A stretch of 64,000 nucleotides of DNA from Cryptosporidium bovis (taxonomy: Eukaryota; Apicomplexa; Conoidasida; Eucoccidiorida; Cryptosporidiidae). Shown here piece by piece: positions 35,745-47,400 of the stretch. Numbering within the stretch: position 1 is the stretch's first letter; the number at the start of each line of letters is the position of its first letter. A program made the translations under genes and the position numbers. Location of the stretch: contig VHIT02000009.1 in assembly GCA_009768925.2 (NCBI GenBank), positions 1 to 64,000 of the forward strand. Reading direction: 5' to 3'. The notes beneath the pieces were generated by a model. It had not been told where the DNA came from and made no database searches. It saw nothing but the letters and a program-made list of their open reading frames with translations.

Positions 35745-35899
35745 CAGTAACAAGTGAAATATTAATATGAATGCAAGTGTAACGAACTTGAAATATTTGG
35801 TGTTATTTCTATATTTATCTTTGTAAATATTTAAATTTTAATATATGAGAACCCCAAAACTATACTGAATCGTTTTTTATAGTATTAATAATAGAATCT

Positions 35900-37651
35900 A
35901 TGTCAATGCATATATTGGTTGATAATATATCATCTGAAGCAAACATAAATAATAACATACCTAATAAATGCGACGAAAATTTACTTTTGCCTGATGAATT
36001 TGATATTAAAAAAATTATTATTGATTTTAAACAAGAGTCATTTTTACACTTAAATGATGAAAAGACAGAAAAAATAATATGTTTATTAACAAAAGGTGAT
36101 TATTTTTTAAATACTGCATTAAATAATATTGTTGATAGTATGAAACTATCAAATTTATTTGAATTGCTAAATAAGTACTTCAAACTTGAAAATTGTAATA
36201 ATTGTATTAATCATGGTGCTTTGGCATTTAAAGTTGCTTCTGAATTATTAATTACAGTTCCTAATAGTGTTTATTTATTCTATATTTCTTTAACAGATAA
36301 AAAAGAGTCATGCGCACTAATCAATTTGTGTTCTACATTTAAAAGACTTTTCTATAATATGGATCAAGATGATTTGGAAATAGATAATAAAAAATTGATT
36401 GATATGGTGATAAACTATATTGATACAAGCATAGGTGAAGATATTTTAAAAGAAAAAGATAATAGTTATCATCAAAAAAGTGCAATTGTATTTGAAGCCT
36501 TGAGCTTTATCGAAAATATGTTCATCACTTTAGATAACCTAAGTTATAATTACAAGTCAGATTTAAGAATGTCAGAAAATTATCTGTTTTGTTCTAAATT
36601 TATCTTTAATACTTTTTTCCCGTTGATTCAGGCAATACTGTCCTCAAAAATAATGATCAAGAAAAATGGTAAAGAATCTATTAAAATAAATGAGCTTAGA
36701 ATTAAAATACTTAAAATTTTTGAGAGAATTGTTGTTTCCTTTTATAATACTGATTTACTTAAAAAATTTGTAGTGATTTTAAATACAAAACTAATTGACG
36801 ACCAGAGTACAATAATTGAAAGTTTAATGGATATAATTTCCCCAGATTTTCCAAATTGGTACACAAAGAACTATAAAATAGAACTGAAACAAGATTTTTA
36901 TGTCACAAGTTTGCAGCTTCAATATCATACATTTTCATTTATACTGGTACTTTGTAACTATTTTGAATCAACAAGTATGGTAGACATCCTTTTAAAAGTT
37001 AGAAAAACTTACATTTCAATGGATGATTTACCTGAATTTATCTCGAAGAATAATTTTTGTTTTAGTGATATAACTGATAAATTAGACTTTGATAATACCC
37101 AAAGTATCTTTGAATCTTCACAAGAGTCTCATAACATTCTTCCTCAATATTGCAATAGCATTTTTAATAACTTTTACTACAGAATTGTTTCTAATGCTTT
37201 GTACAATGGTTTTAAACTTCAGCAAAGCACATTTGACTTTTCAACCATTGAAAAAGATTATATTAATGACACAATAATAGGAAAAGAAACGTATAATTTA
37301 AGTAAATTATACAAACTTAAATTGGATATTTTCTTAACAAACGTTCGTATTATTGCATTTGTTTTTAACTCTGTTGTTATCTTTTCTGACAACAAACTTT
37401 TAAATAAGGACCATAAATATAAATATCCTCTTCATCAAGCTATAACCCCATTTACTAACTTTTTGGTTTGGATTTGCGAATTTGTTTTTGATTACAGAAA
37501 AAGAATTCCGCAACTATTTAACATTCTTGAAGAAATTAATATGATTAAAATTAGAATGCCAATTCTAACAAACATATTCACTCCTAGAGATGAAAAGATG
37601 CACGATTATTGCGATAAGAGTCAAGAAAATAGAACGCAAAATATTCATTAG
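35900..37651 (+). CDS. Helical-repeat protein of unknown function
   Basis: 583 aa with almost uniform helical, Leu/Ile-rich character and few low-complexity stretches, e.g. DIKKIIIDFKQESFLHLNDE, ALAFKVASELLITVPNSVYL, IKILKIFERIVVSFYNTDLL, FYVTSLQLQYHTFSFILVLC. It looks like an armadillo/HEAT-type solenoid. The beginning and the 330-370 region weakly recall the SAPS domain of PP6 regulatory subunits (short helices; a hydrophobic block where SAPS has its NARLHGARL segment), but the match is too weak to name it. No membrane segment or catalytic motif seen. Two in-frame Mets (MSMH) open the protein. Confidence 0.7.
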   Translation: MSMHILVDNISSEANINNNIPNKCDENLLLPDEFDIKKIIIDFKQESFLHLNDEKTEKIICLLTKGDYFLNTALNNIVDSMKLSNLFELLNKYFKLENCNNCINHGALAFKVASELLITVPNSVYLFYISLTDKKESCALINLCSTFKRLFYNMDQDDLEIDNKKLIDMVINYIDTSIGEDILKEKDNSYHQKSAIVFEALSFIENMFITLDNLSYNYKSDLRMSENYLFCSKFIFNTFFPLIQAILSSKIMIKKNGKESIKINELRIKILKIFERIVVSFYNTDLLKKFVVILNTKLIDDQSTIIESLMDIISPDFPNWYTKNYKIELKQDFYVTSLQLQYHTFSFILVLCNYFESTSMVDILLKVRKTYISMDDLPEFISKNNFCFSDITDKLDFDNTQSIFESSQESHNILPQYCNSIFNNFYYRIVSNALYNGFKLQQSTFDFSTIEKDYINDTIIGKETYNLSKLYKLKLDIFLTNVRIIAFVFNSVVIFSDNKLLNKDHKYKYPLHQAITPFTNFLVWICEFVFDYRKRIPQLFNILEEINMIKIRMPILTNIFTPRDEKMHDYCDKSQENRTQNIH

Positions 37652-38403
37652 CTAGATCAAACAATGTTCAAGTATATCAATTATTGAAAAAATTAATTAA
37701 ATTGTTGTAAACAAAAAATTAAAAAAATGACAAACACAAGAATGAATTTCATTTAAGTGAATATACAGGTGTAAACATTCTGAAGCTACCAATATCTTAA
37801 AATAAAAATCTAGTTGTTTAGCAAATATTTAACAACCACTAAAGTAAAAATAATAACATCAAACAATTTATTTTTTTCCTCTATACTTATCACACACTAA
37901 TATTCCCAGTTTAACAAGCCATTTAAAGTGGGAAAATAAACGGCGCCAATTTGCTCTAAATGTATTGTATTTGTACTATCTGCAAGTCGAAAATAAATAG
38001 CTGAAAATAAAACTAGTAAACAAATTCAAAAAGTTATATAAAAGTAAGAAATAATGAAATAATTTTATTATTTTTGTCTTTTACTATTGATTTTAATGTT
38101 GAAACATATAATTTGAGTTCTTTTCTTTGTTTATTGATAAATTTAAAGACGGTGATGCCACCAAATATAAGAATAAATTCATCGTAGTAAATGTATGTTA
38201 ATATTAAGTAATAAGGAATATAATTTTATCATCTTATTTGGGAAAGAATATTCACATTTCAATATATTTTGGTTTTATTTGTTTGATACCAATAAATATA
38301 TATTTTTGCAATTTTGATCGATAAGAATAAAAACCGACCAGATAATTCATATTTAAATTGATAATTACAAGTTTTCAATTTATTTCTCTGAGGTAATATT
38401 AAA
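37652..38403. other. Upstream region of the giant nucleoporin-like gene
   Basis: About 750 bases between two plus-strand genes. It holds CGGCGCCAAT (37941-37950), an E2F-like site, preceded by AAAGTGGGAAAA. The rest is AT-rich. No open frame or RNA gene recognised. Confidence 0.5.
37942..37949. promoter_or_regulatory. E2F-like site GGCGCCAA
   Basis: GGCGCCAA, reverse complement of TTGGCGCC, 455 bases before the start of the 3327-aa gene. Same core as five other intergenic sites in the window. Inferred. Confidence 0.4.
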
Positions 38404-41400
38404 ATGAATAAAGACAGATCGGAGATCTTGCTGGAAAGTTGCAGCAGATCTTTGCTGTCTTATCAATTATACATACGAGATAAATTAAACAACGGTAACG
38501 CCAATACCTTAATTGAGTTTGAAGATATTATTAATGTCAAAATTCCTAATTTAATTAAATCAAGACTTAATGAATATAGTTTATGTAATTATATTCCAGC
38601 TGCAGGTACAAACAAAAAAGACATTTTTGAAGGTGATGACGTTTTGAAGGCTCTGGAGGTATGTTTTAGAATTAATAGAGAAAGTGCAAAAAGAATACTT
38701 AATGGGTACAATCATTTAAGTGATAGTGGATTAATAGTCAAATTTACTAATATTGAAAGTTGCAGTTACAGCGAGAATAAATCAAAATGCAACTACCACT
38801 TCTTAGATGAAGAATTTTTAAGTAAGATCTATGATTTTATATTAAGAGATCAAATTGCTCTGCTGGATTCAATTAAGTTTATGTATGATCATGCAACTTT
38901 CGAAACAGATAATTTAAGTTTTGGTAGTTGTATAAGGAACATTTGTTTTAATGGAGTGATATGGACTGATAATGAATTTAATATCTTAGATGAACTATGG
39001 AAGTGGTACTCTAGATTAGTTGATTCAGAATTCATTGAGTTTGATGACCCTATTATAGAAAAGATATTTGGTAATCCTTTAGTACAATGTTATTATAGAA
39101 TGCTTCTAGAATCAAATATTTTACATACAATACTTGTTATTCTTCAATCACTAAACTTATCCATTGTAAATTCGAATAATAACAAAAACGAAAGTAACCC
39201 AATTATATTAGAAATAAACAAAAATGATGATTCTTCACTCCTAAGAACTACGTCTATGAACAGATGTAAAGTTATTCTATCGAAGTTACAGTCACATTGT
39301 TTTCTAGGAAGCTTATATACTTTATATTCTGATAAAAATGGGATTAAAATTAATACACTATCTTATTGTGATAATGCTTTAGCTCATTCATCAATTATAA
39401 TGGATCAACTGAGACAAACATCAACTAATGGTATTCTTTTGGCTTGTTCCTTAGTCCTTTCACTGTCGCCAAAATCTATAACAACCGAAAATGAAGATCT
39501 CAGTTTCTTAATTAATATCGTTATAACATTTTTAGAGTCCCTTTCTTCAAATGATCCTGGAGAAATAATTCAAAAAATAAAAACAGAGAATACTCTGAAC
39601 AATGATTTTAATACTCCAGTTAAAGCTATTAGTTCTTCAAATAATAGAAATCAACAAAGATTCGTTAGGGGTAATCTTATCCTAGTCCATGCAAAGATTG
39701 TAAAACCATTATTACCAGGATTCATATTTGCATACGCTTCTATTGTTGCACAAACTCCAAACAGCGATACACTATTAGTCCCAATAATAAGCAGGAGTAC
39801 ATTTTTTGAATCATCAGCTTTTGCAGATTCTTTAGAAAATATGTTAACATCTTTAAGCAGCCAAAACCCAGTTAAACAATGTGTTCTAGTTAAATTTGAT
39901 TCACTCGAAGATAATAATACCACAAATAAAGGTGAAAAAACACTTCTTGGTGAATCTTTTGGAACATACTATCAACATTATATTGTTTATGGACTCATTC
40001 GAAATACTATTTCAACATTTTCCCTTAATGTACTTCCTTTCACTGCCAAAATAACTAGAACTTTAAGCAAACTCTTGAGAAAAGAGCCAAGATTAGTTTT
40101 TCGTGAATGTTGGAGAGGTGACTATTTCCGTCAAATAGGTGTTCATATTATTCTTGAAATGTACACTTCTTTCTTCCCTTATGGAATTGTCGAATTTGTT
40201 GATCTTTTAAGTAGTTTGTTACCTGATTTTAATTTGGTATCAAAATCATCGAAAATGGATATGGAAATGGCAAAACAAGCCTTAAAATTATTCATGGAGT
40301 TCATAAGGAGTTCAATAAAGTTCATAAATTTTCCTCCATATTTGAATTCATTGAGCCTTACTCCTCTTCGAATTAATGATTGGAACCCAGAAACAATAAG
40401 GAAAGGAAAAGTAGCCTTAGAGTTTCCATTACATGTTGAAGCTTCTAGTATCGAGGTTCCAAATTTTACATCAGGGTCGTCCTTTTCACAGTCTTCACTA
40501 TCAGGTACACTTGAGGGTTGTATATTGGAATTTTTGGACGTAAAGTTAGATGATGTTACTCCATTATCTGTTGGATTCCCAAGTGCAAGAAAATGTATGA
40601 CACCACTTAGAGTGCTTTCAACAGGTGTTTCACAGAGAGTTCCCTTAAAATCCCTTTTGCTGGAAAATTCTGAGACATCATTTTCTTATCCTCTCTGGTC
40701 AACTTCTCCATATGGTTTGACATATGACTTTCCTGAGAGTGAAATGCCTCCTTATTTTCATATAAACGAGCCCAAACATCTTGATCTACTTTCTCCAAAT
40801 AAAAAAACAAAAATTACGCCATATTTGGACATTAATAATATATCACAGCCTTCAGATTTACCTAAAAATTCAAGTGAAATTAAACTTGGTGATTTAGATC
40901 CATTTACTATTCAATTTTGTAATAATATTGGAGTTATTTCTGGAACAAATATAAATACTAACCCTGGGACATCAAATATAGGATTATCTTCTCAAGATCT
41001 TCTTTCACCTATCCCTTCTTTGTTAAAAATCCTTCTCCTTATTTGGGATGCAATCAGCCTTTCTTTTTATCAGAAAAAAGGAAACATTACCAATAAAAAG
41101 CTGTTAGAAATGTTTGTTTCTCTATCTGAGTTAATATACAAACTAGTTTCTTTCAATCGTTCATTTGTTTTTGTACTAGAACAAGAAATATCAAATTGGA
41201 ATGCTCTGGTTCCAAATTTTCATAGTTCAAGATCTTACTCATCTTCATCTGCAAGATTTGGAATGCTTACAATAAAATTGCTACAAACATTGAGAGGCTT
41301 TAACTCTTTAATTTCAAATGAGAATAGTGATGAATTTCTTACACATATTTTTTACGCATTACCAAGGTTAATACATATTTTAAACATCACAATGAAACCT

Positions 41401-44400
41401 ATAAATCTGCTTTCTATAGAAGATGCACTAAATTACAATTTTTCAAGACTTGGAACAGATAATATAACAAGTAATTTGCATAAATCATCTTCACAAAACG
41501 AAGAAGATCCCTTTGTTTTGCAACCTCCTTGGATGAAAGTAGGTGAAAATATGTCAATACCAATGTATTGGTTAGTTCCACTTCTTCTTTCGAATTCTAC
41601 TGTTTTCAATTCTGAAACAGGAATATCTGGAGATATTAACATTTTAATTGGAAATGAGAATGGGGGTCCATATACATCTTTATTAAAAGGTATCCAAGGA
41701 TTTGATATTGATGAATTCTTTAATCTTGTAACAAAGACTATTGAAGTAGTTGAAAAGCAACTTAAATCATACCCTATTTCAAATCAAGTTCTTCAATTTA
41801 TTGGTAAATTACTAGAATATTGCCCTGTTTTATTTTGGGGTTTTGGATGGGATAGACATGGAAAAATAATATTGAACAGTGTAATCCCTAGCATTCAAAA
41901 CAAGAATAAAATAACAAATCCTTCGGTTTTAAGGATTCAAAAAGATTTACAACTTCTTTTAAATGACAGTCTTTCATTTCAATCTACATCATTAGAAAGT
42001 AAAAAAGACTCATTTGGACTTTTTAGCAGAATATCTAATTTTACAATCCATTCAGTTTTATCTAGGATACAAAGTTGGCAATTCAGAATTGATAGTGAAA
42101 GAAACTTACTTTTACTTGCATCAATAAATACATTTTCACTCCTTTTAGATTCAATGAATTCAATTACACTTATTGGTGATTTTGAGAAAGATGAAGTATA
42201 TGATGAAATGGAGAAAACAATTAATAATAATGTAAAAGAAAATATGAGAAGTACTGGAAATAATTCTAAATATTACGTAATTAACAATCAAATTAATATA
42301 GCAAGTAATGGTGGGAGTGGAATAACTACACTTAAAGACATTATCCCAAATATTTCTTTCATCACTTCTTCAAATTATCAGTCATTAATAGTTACTCTTT
42401 TAAAGCATTTGATTGAAACAGGCCTTATTCCAACTTTGCTTTCCCTTTTATCTTGTGAATATGAAATAAATTCTCGCGCAATAAAAAAATCTACATATAT
42501 TTCACATTACTTAAATAGGCAAGACAATTTGGTAAATGCTGTTAACTCAGAATTAAAAGACTCGTCTAATTCTTCTCAATGGGTTCTTCTTCTTTCAAAT
42601 TCAATTGTTTCCCAGTCAATGACAAAAAATGAATCTACCTCTTATTGTTTGGCAATGCATATGCAACAATCAAATTCACAAAGAATATTTATGGATCGTT
42701 TGTTATTTCAGCCATTAGATTGTTATTTTTCAGTTCCAGATAATTTAGGTGAATTATTTTGTTTACCTGATGTAATCGTTTCGCAACAAATAGTATCTAA
42801 GGTTTTGGAAATTTTATATATTATATTTAATTCTGTATCTGATACAAATTCTATTTTACTTAAAACATTTCGAACTTCACTTTTACGATGGATTCTTTCA
42901 TCTTCAACAACATCTAGCTCTGCAGGAATTCATAATATTAATAGTCGGAATAATGATTTTAATATTACACTTGACGAACCTAAATTTACATGGTCAGATT
43001 CTGATTTAGTTGCTCAACATATATATGACAAAGTGAATAAATTATATCAACAAAAAAAACCACAAATGAATGTAATTAAGTCTTTATTAGTTACAATACT
43101 CAGCTACACGCCTTCGACTTTCCCTTTCAAAGCACCTTTACTTGCATCTAGATTACTTTCATCATTGTGCTATGCTCTTTCAGCAGAAACTGATTATCAT
43201 AATATTAATAAGAAAGACAACATTGATCTTATTTTGGAACAAATACTCAAGCCACCCATATCTATTAATTCAATTCAACAAGATTTTTTGCTCTATTTAA
43301 CAAATACTAAACTTTTTCCAATATTGAACAGAATCCTTTTTCAAGAGCTGGATTTTATTCTACTGGCTCCTATATTCCAATTTTTACAGATTTTTAATCC
43401 TAAAAATGATAAAATAACTATTAAGGAAAAATACTCACTTTCTATGGTTCATTCAGTGATTGAGCTTCTTATTTTGATCGCAACTTCTCATCCTTCAATA
43501 ATCGTTTGTTCAACAGGTAGTTTTAATCATGAGAATTCAACATCGATGATTAACATTTGTAAAAAATATATTACAATTAACTCTTCAATTTCAAGTGATA
43601 ATGAATCAAAATATTTTGCCAATAGTAGAGTTAGACTTATATGTTTAGTTCTTTCAAAAATACTTGAAAATGTTAATATTTTAATTGAGAATTATTTGAT
43701 TAAAAATGACATTGATACTGAATGTGACAAAGAGTATTCTTTAATTGAAAAATTGAATTTTATTATTACGCTAATTCCAAATATATTCAATTTATTAACT
43801 CAATTACTTGAGGATTCTAGGTCAAGAAATTTATTGATTAAAGAAATTTTCGATTCACAAATAGAAAAACTTGCTTCTAATAATACATTATCTAATTCAT
43901 TCTTAAAAATAATCGTAACAACGACAAAAAACGCCGTTAAGTTTTTGAACGTCATTTTTAAAGTAAAATTAAACAAATCAAATTCAGATATAAATCAACA
44001 TATTGTTTTAAATATGATTACTACACTTTCCTCTTCAATAACATGCGTTTACCACGTTATTTCAAGAATTATAGGGATAACAACTTATCTAAGTTCTAAG
44101 GATTCAGATGAACTTCCATTTATTTTGAAAAATCAGGAGTTATTTGAATTCATACAATTTTTACTCTCTGATAACTTGATACATGAAATATTGCATTCGA
44201 AACAGACGTATAATTATCTATTGGATAAATTTATGGAATCAAGCGACCACTTTTCAATAATAGATCAAGAACTATCTATACCAATAGAGTATTGTGTATT
44301 GGACAATAATGAATCCAATTTTAACCATAAGAAAAGATACAAATTAAGTAAAAATGAAAATTCAGAAGGTACAAATATTAATTTACATGAAAAGGGCCCA

Positions 44401-47400
44401 AGAAATTCATTGGAGCAATTTGTAATCAAGTACTATTACGAAAGATATCTCAAATTTTCTCAATTAATAATATCAAATGAAACTATTCACGATTTGACAG
44501 AGTTCAATATTTACAAAACTCAAAAATTCAAAGAAAGTATGTTAAACAATAACGAAAATAATCAGAACTCTTTTGAAATTAATAATCAAACAATAGAATC
44601 TGTTTCTATTGATAATAACAATACTTCACAACTTGCTTCATTAGAAATGGTATGGGAGTCTGGACAGCTTCTTGCACCAAAGCAACATCTCTCGCCTAAA
44701 ACTATAATATACGAGAAAAAAGAATCTCATTTTGAGAACAGCTTCTCAAAAAATTTAGAAATTGATATATTCGGTAATGGATCAGAACAAATAATTAATA
44801 AGCAATCATTAATTAATTCCAGGAATAACAATTTCTCAGAAGCAAATATAATGAACGATTTTTCAAATAATTTACCAAGTCTATTGGTTGTAAGAAATTC
44901 TTCATTTATATATAAAACAAGGCAATGGGGTCATAATTATGAAATTGACCTGTATTCATTATTGATACTACTTACATGCTATACAGCAGCTTTCATTTCA
45001 GTTCCACATGGAGAAATGAGTCTTGAAGAGTTTCTAAATTTTTCTTTAAAAATATATCAAGATACAAGAAATGATAACATTAGGAGAAGTTTTATTGAGT
45101 CATTTATGTATCTTCTTGCAAGTTACAATCAACTCTTATTCTATCTTAAATCCGCTCTTCCTGTAATAATAGTCAATTCAAGGAAGAATATCTCAGAATC
45201 AAGAATTCTACATATCTCAACTACTTTTGATAACACTAAACTTGGTTTTCTCTCACATTGTGTAAATTTAACTCAAGAATATCAATATTATGGTGATAAA
45301 AAAGTTAATAATTACTATCCTAATTTATTAATGACTATCATTTTCTCTACTTGTACTGATTTAATGACATTTGACCTTCTTTCTAGTATTAAGTTAATTC
45401 TTGGAAGAGTTGAAATGATTAAAACATCAATAATTATTAAAAATCAAATTAAACATCAAAAGGAAGATAATGCTGAAATTAAAGATGATGAACCTGTTTT
45501 GGATATTTCTCTTGTTTCACCAAATAGCTCAACAGTTTGTCTTTCTCCTTTATGGCAAGATCAAGTACCAAATTTAGGAACTAAATTTGACTATTCGAAT
45601 TCTAAACCGAAAAACAATATTATTGATGATAATTGTGGGATTAAAAACAACGAATTAGGATTTATTATTGGAAATCTTACATACTTTAGTCCATTATCTA
45701 AATACTCTGATAAAACTCAAAGAGATAACTTTAAAAAATTTTCATTGTTAATCTTAGAACAACTGTGTAAATTTATAATAAATTCATTGAAAAGAATTTT
45801 AAATTATGACTCATCCGAATATAATATTTTAAACAAAAATCTGGTGAATAAACCTAGTTTCAAAAGCAAAATTCCCGTTTCTTTTTGCAATATATGGGCC
45901 TTGAAGTCCATCCTAGAAAATTCAAAAATAAAACAAAATATTTCGAGTATTTCAAATAAAGACTTATGTAACGAATTTGAAATATATCTTTCATGTGATA
46001 TAATGACATCTATTCACCTGGTTGTTTTAATTATTAAGCAATTACCTGATCTTTTAGATCCAGAAAACCCAAAAACAACATTATTGAAAGAATCAACAAT
46101 TGTCTTACTTTTGGAACTTGTTTCATCTTGTTTACAATTTTATAACAAGCATGGAAAAACTCTCCATAGAATCGCTAATAATAAAGAAAATTCTGAAACA
46201 GACAAATCATTTCCTCCATTTTTTGCAAGTTCACTTATTTCAGTGGTAATTTCTAGTTTAAATATTCCAACATATATTATTGAAACACTTTACTCAGAAA
46301 ACAGAAGAATTATTCTTAGAGATTCGTCTTCAGACTTTGCGATGGATCCACACTTTTTGAATGTTCCATTAATTACAAGAATTAATGCAATAATTGAGGC
46401 AAATCCTCTCATTGAAACGTTTAATAATGATATAACTCTTAAGGTTCTTCCTTTGCTAAATTCATTGATACAAATGGACAATCCTGAATTGGAAAAGAAT
46501 AAATATCTCCCTGTAGTTGCTCAACAACGTTCTTTAAAAGAAGAAAATTCAATTAATAATTCGTTCGAATTATTAAAACCCCCAAAGGTTCCATTTTTGA
46601 TTTGGGATGAAATTGCTCACATATCACTACTTAACACAATATTAAGTTGCCTCGTTTCATTATCATCTACAACAAAAGGTTGTATATCTATTCTTAAAAG
46701 CAATATACTTGCTCAAATAATATCAAGAGAATTTACTTCTGTTTTTTTGAATACGAACGGCTTTGAATCGTCTAAAACCGTCAAACACAAATATCTTGAT
46801 TATAGTGTTCATGGAGAATATCTAAACAAAGGGTCATTTGAATCCTTAAATAACAATCTTTATATGAGGCTTGTGACATATGTTAATATTGGGTATGGTA
46901 ATTCTAAAATAATAAGAAATCCAATGCATATAATTTGGTGCAATATTATTTTTATAATAACAAAAATATTTAATTCAATTGCTAAATTGAAAAATTACAA
47001 TTTAGGATTTGAAAGTAATAATTATCCTATATCAGGAACTGAAATAAGTCGATCAGAAGATATATACAAACATAAACAGGAATATAGTGAAGGTAATAAT
47101 AAGAACAATACTATTGTTGATTATTCGTTTGGAGAGAAGAGTATCAATTCTTTGACTTGGCTTAATATTAACAGTAAATCATCGAACTTATTAAAAGATA
47201 CAGATAATAATAATAATGATTCATTTGAAACAAAAAATAAAATGTCAATTTTTGAAGGTAGAGGAATATTTTTAAGGGATAATTTACAAATTAGGAAATC
47301 TATTTATAAGCTTATGCAATTAATTGATACAAGGGTTCAATTTGTTTTATCCGATTCAAAATATGTTTCGCAATTGGCAATGTTAGAAGAATTTAATTTA

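Noticed and set aside
35900-37651. SAPS-domain PP6 regulatory subunit
   Set aside because: Only a faint helical resemblance; key blocks were not convincing, so the gene is left unnamed.
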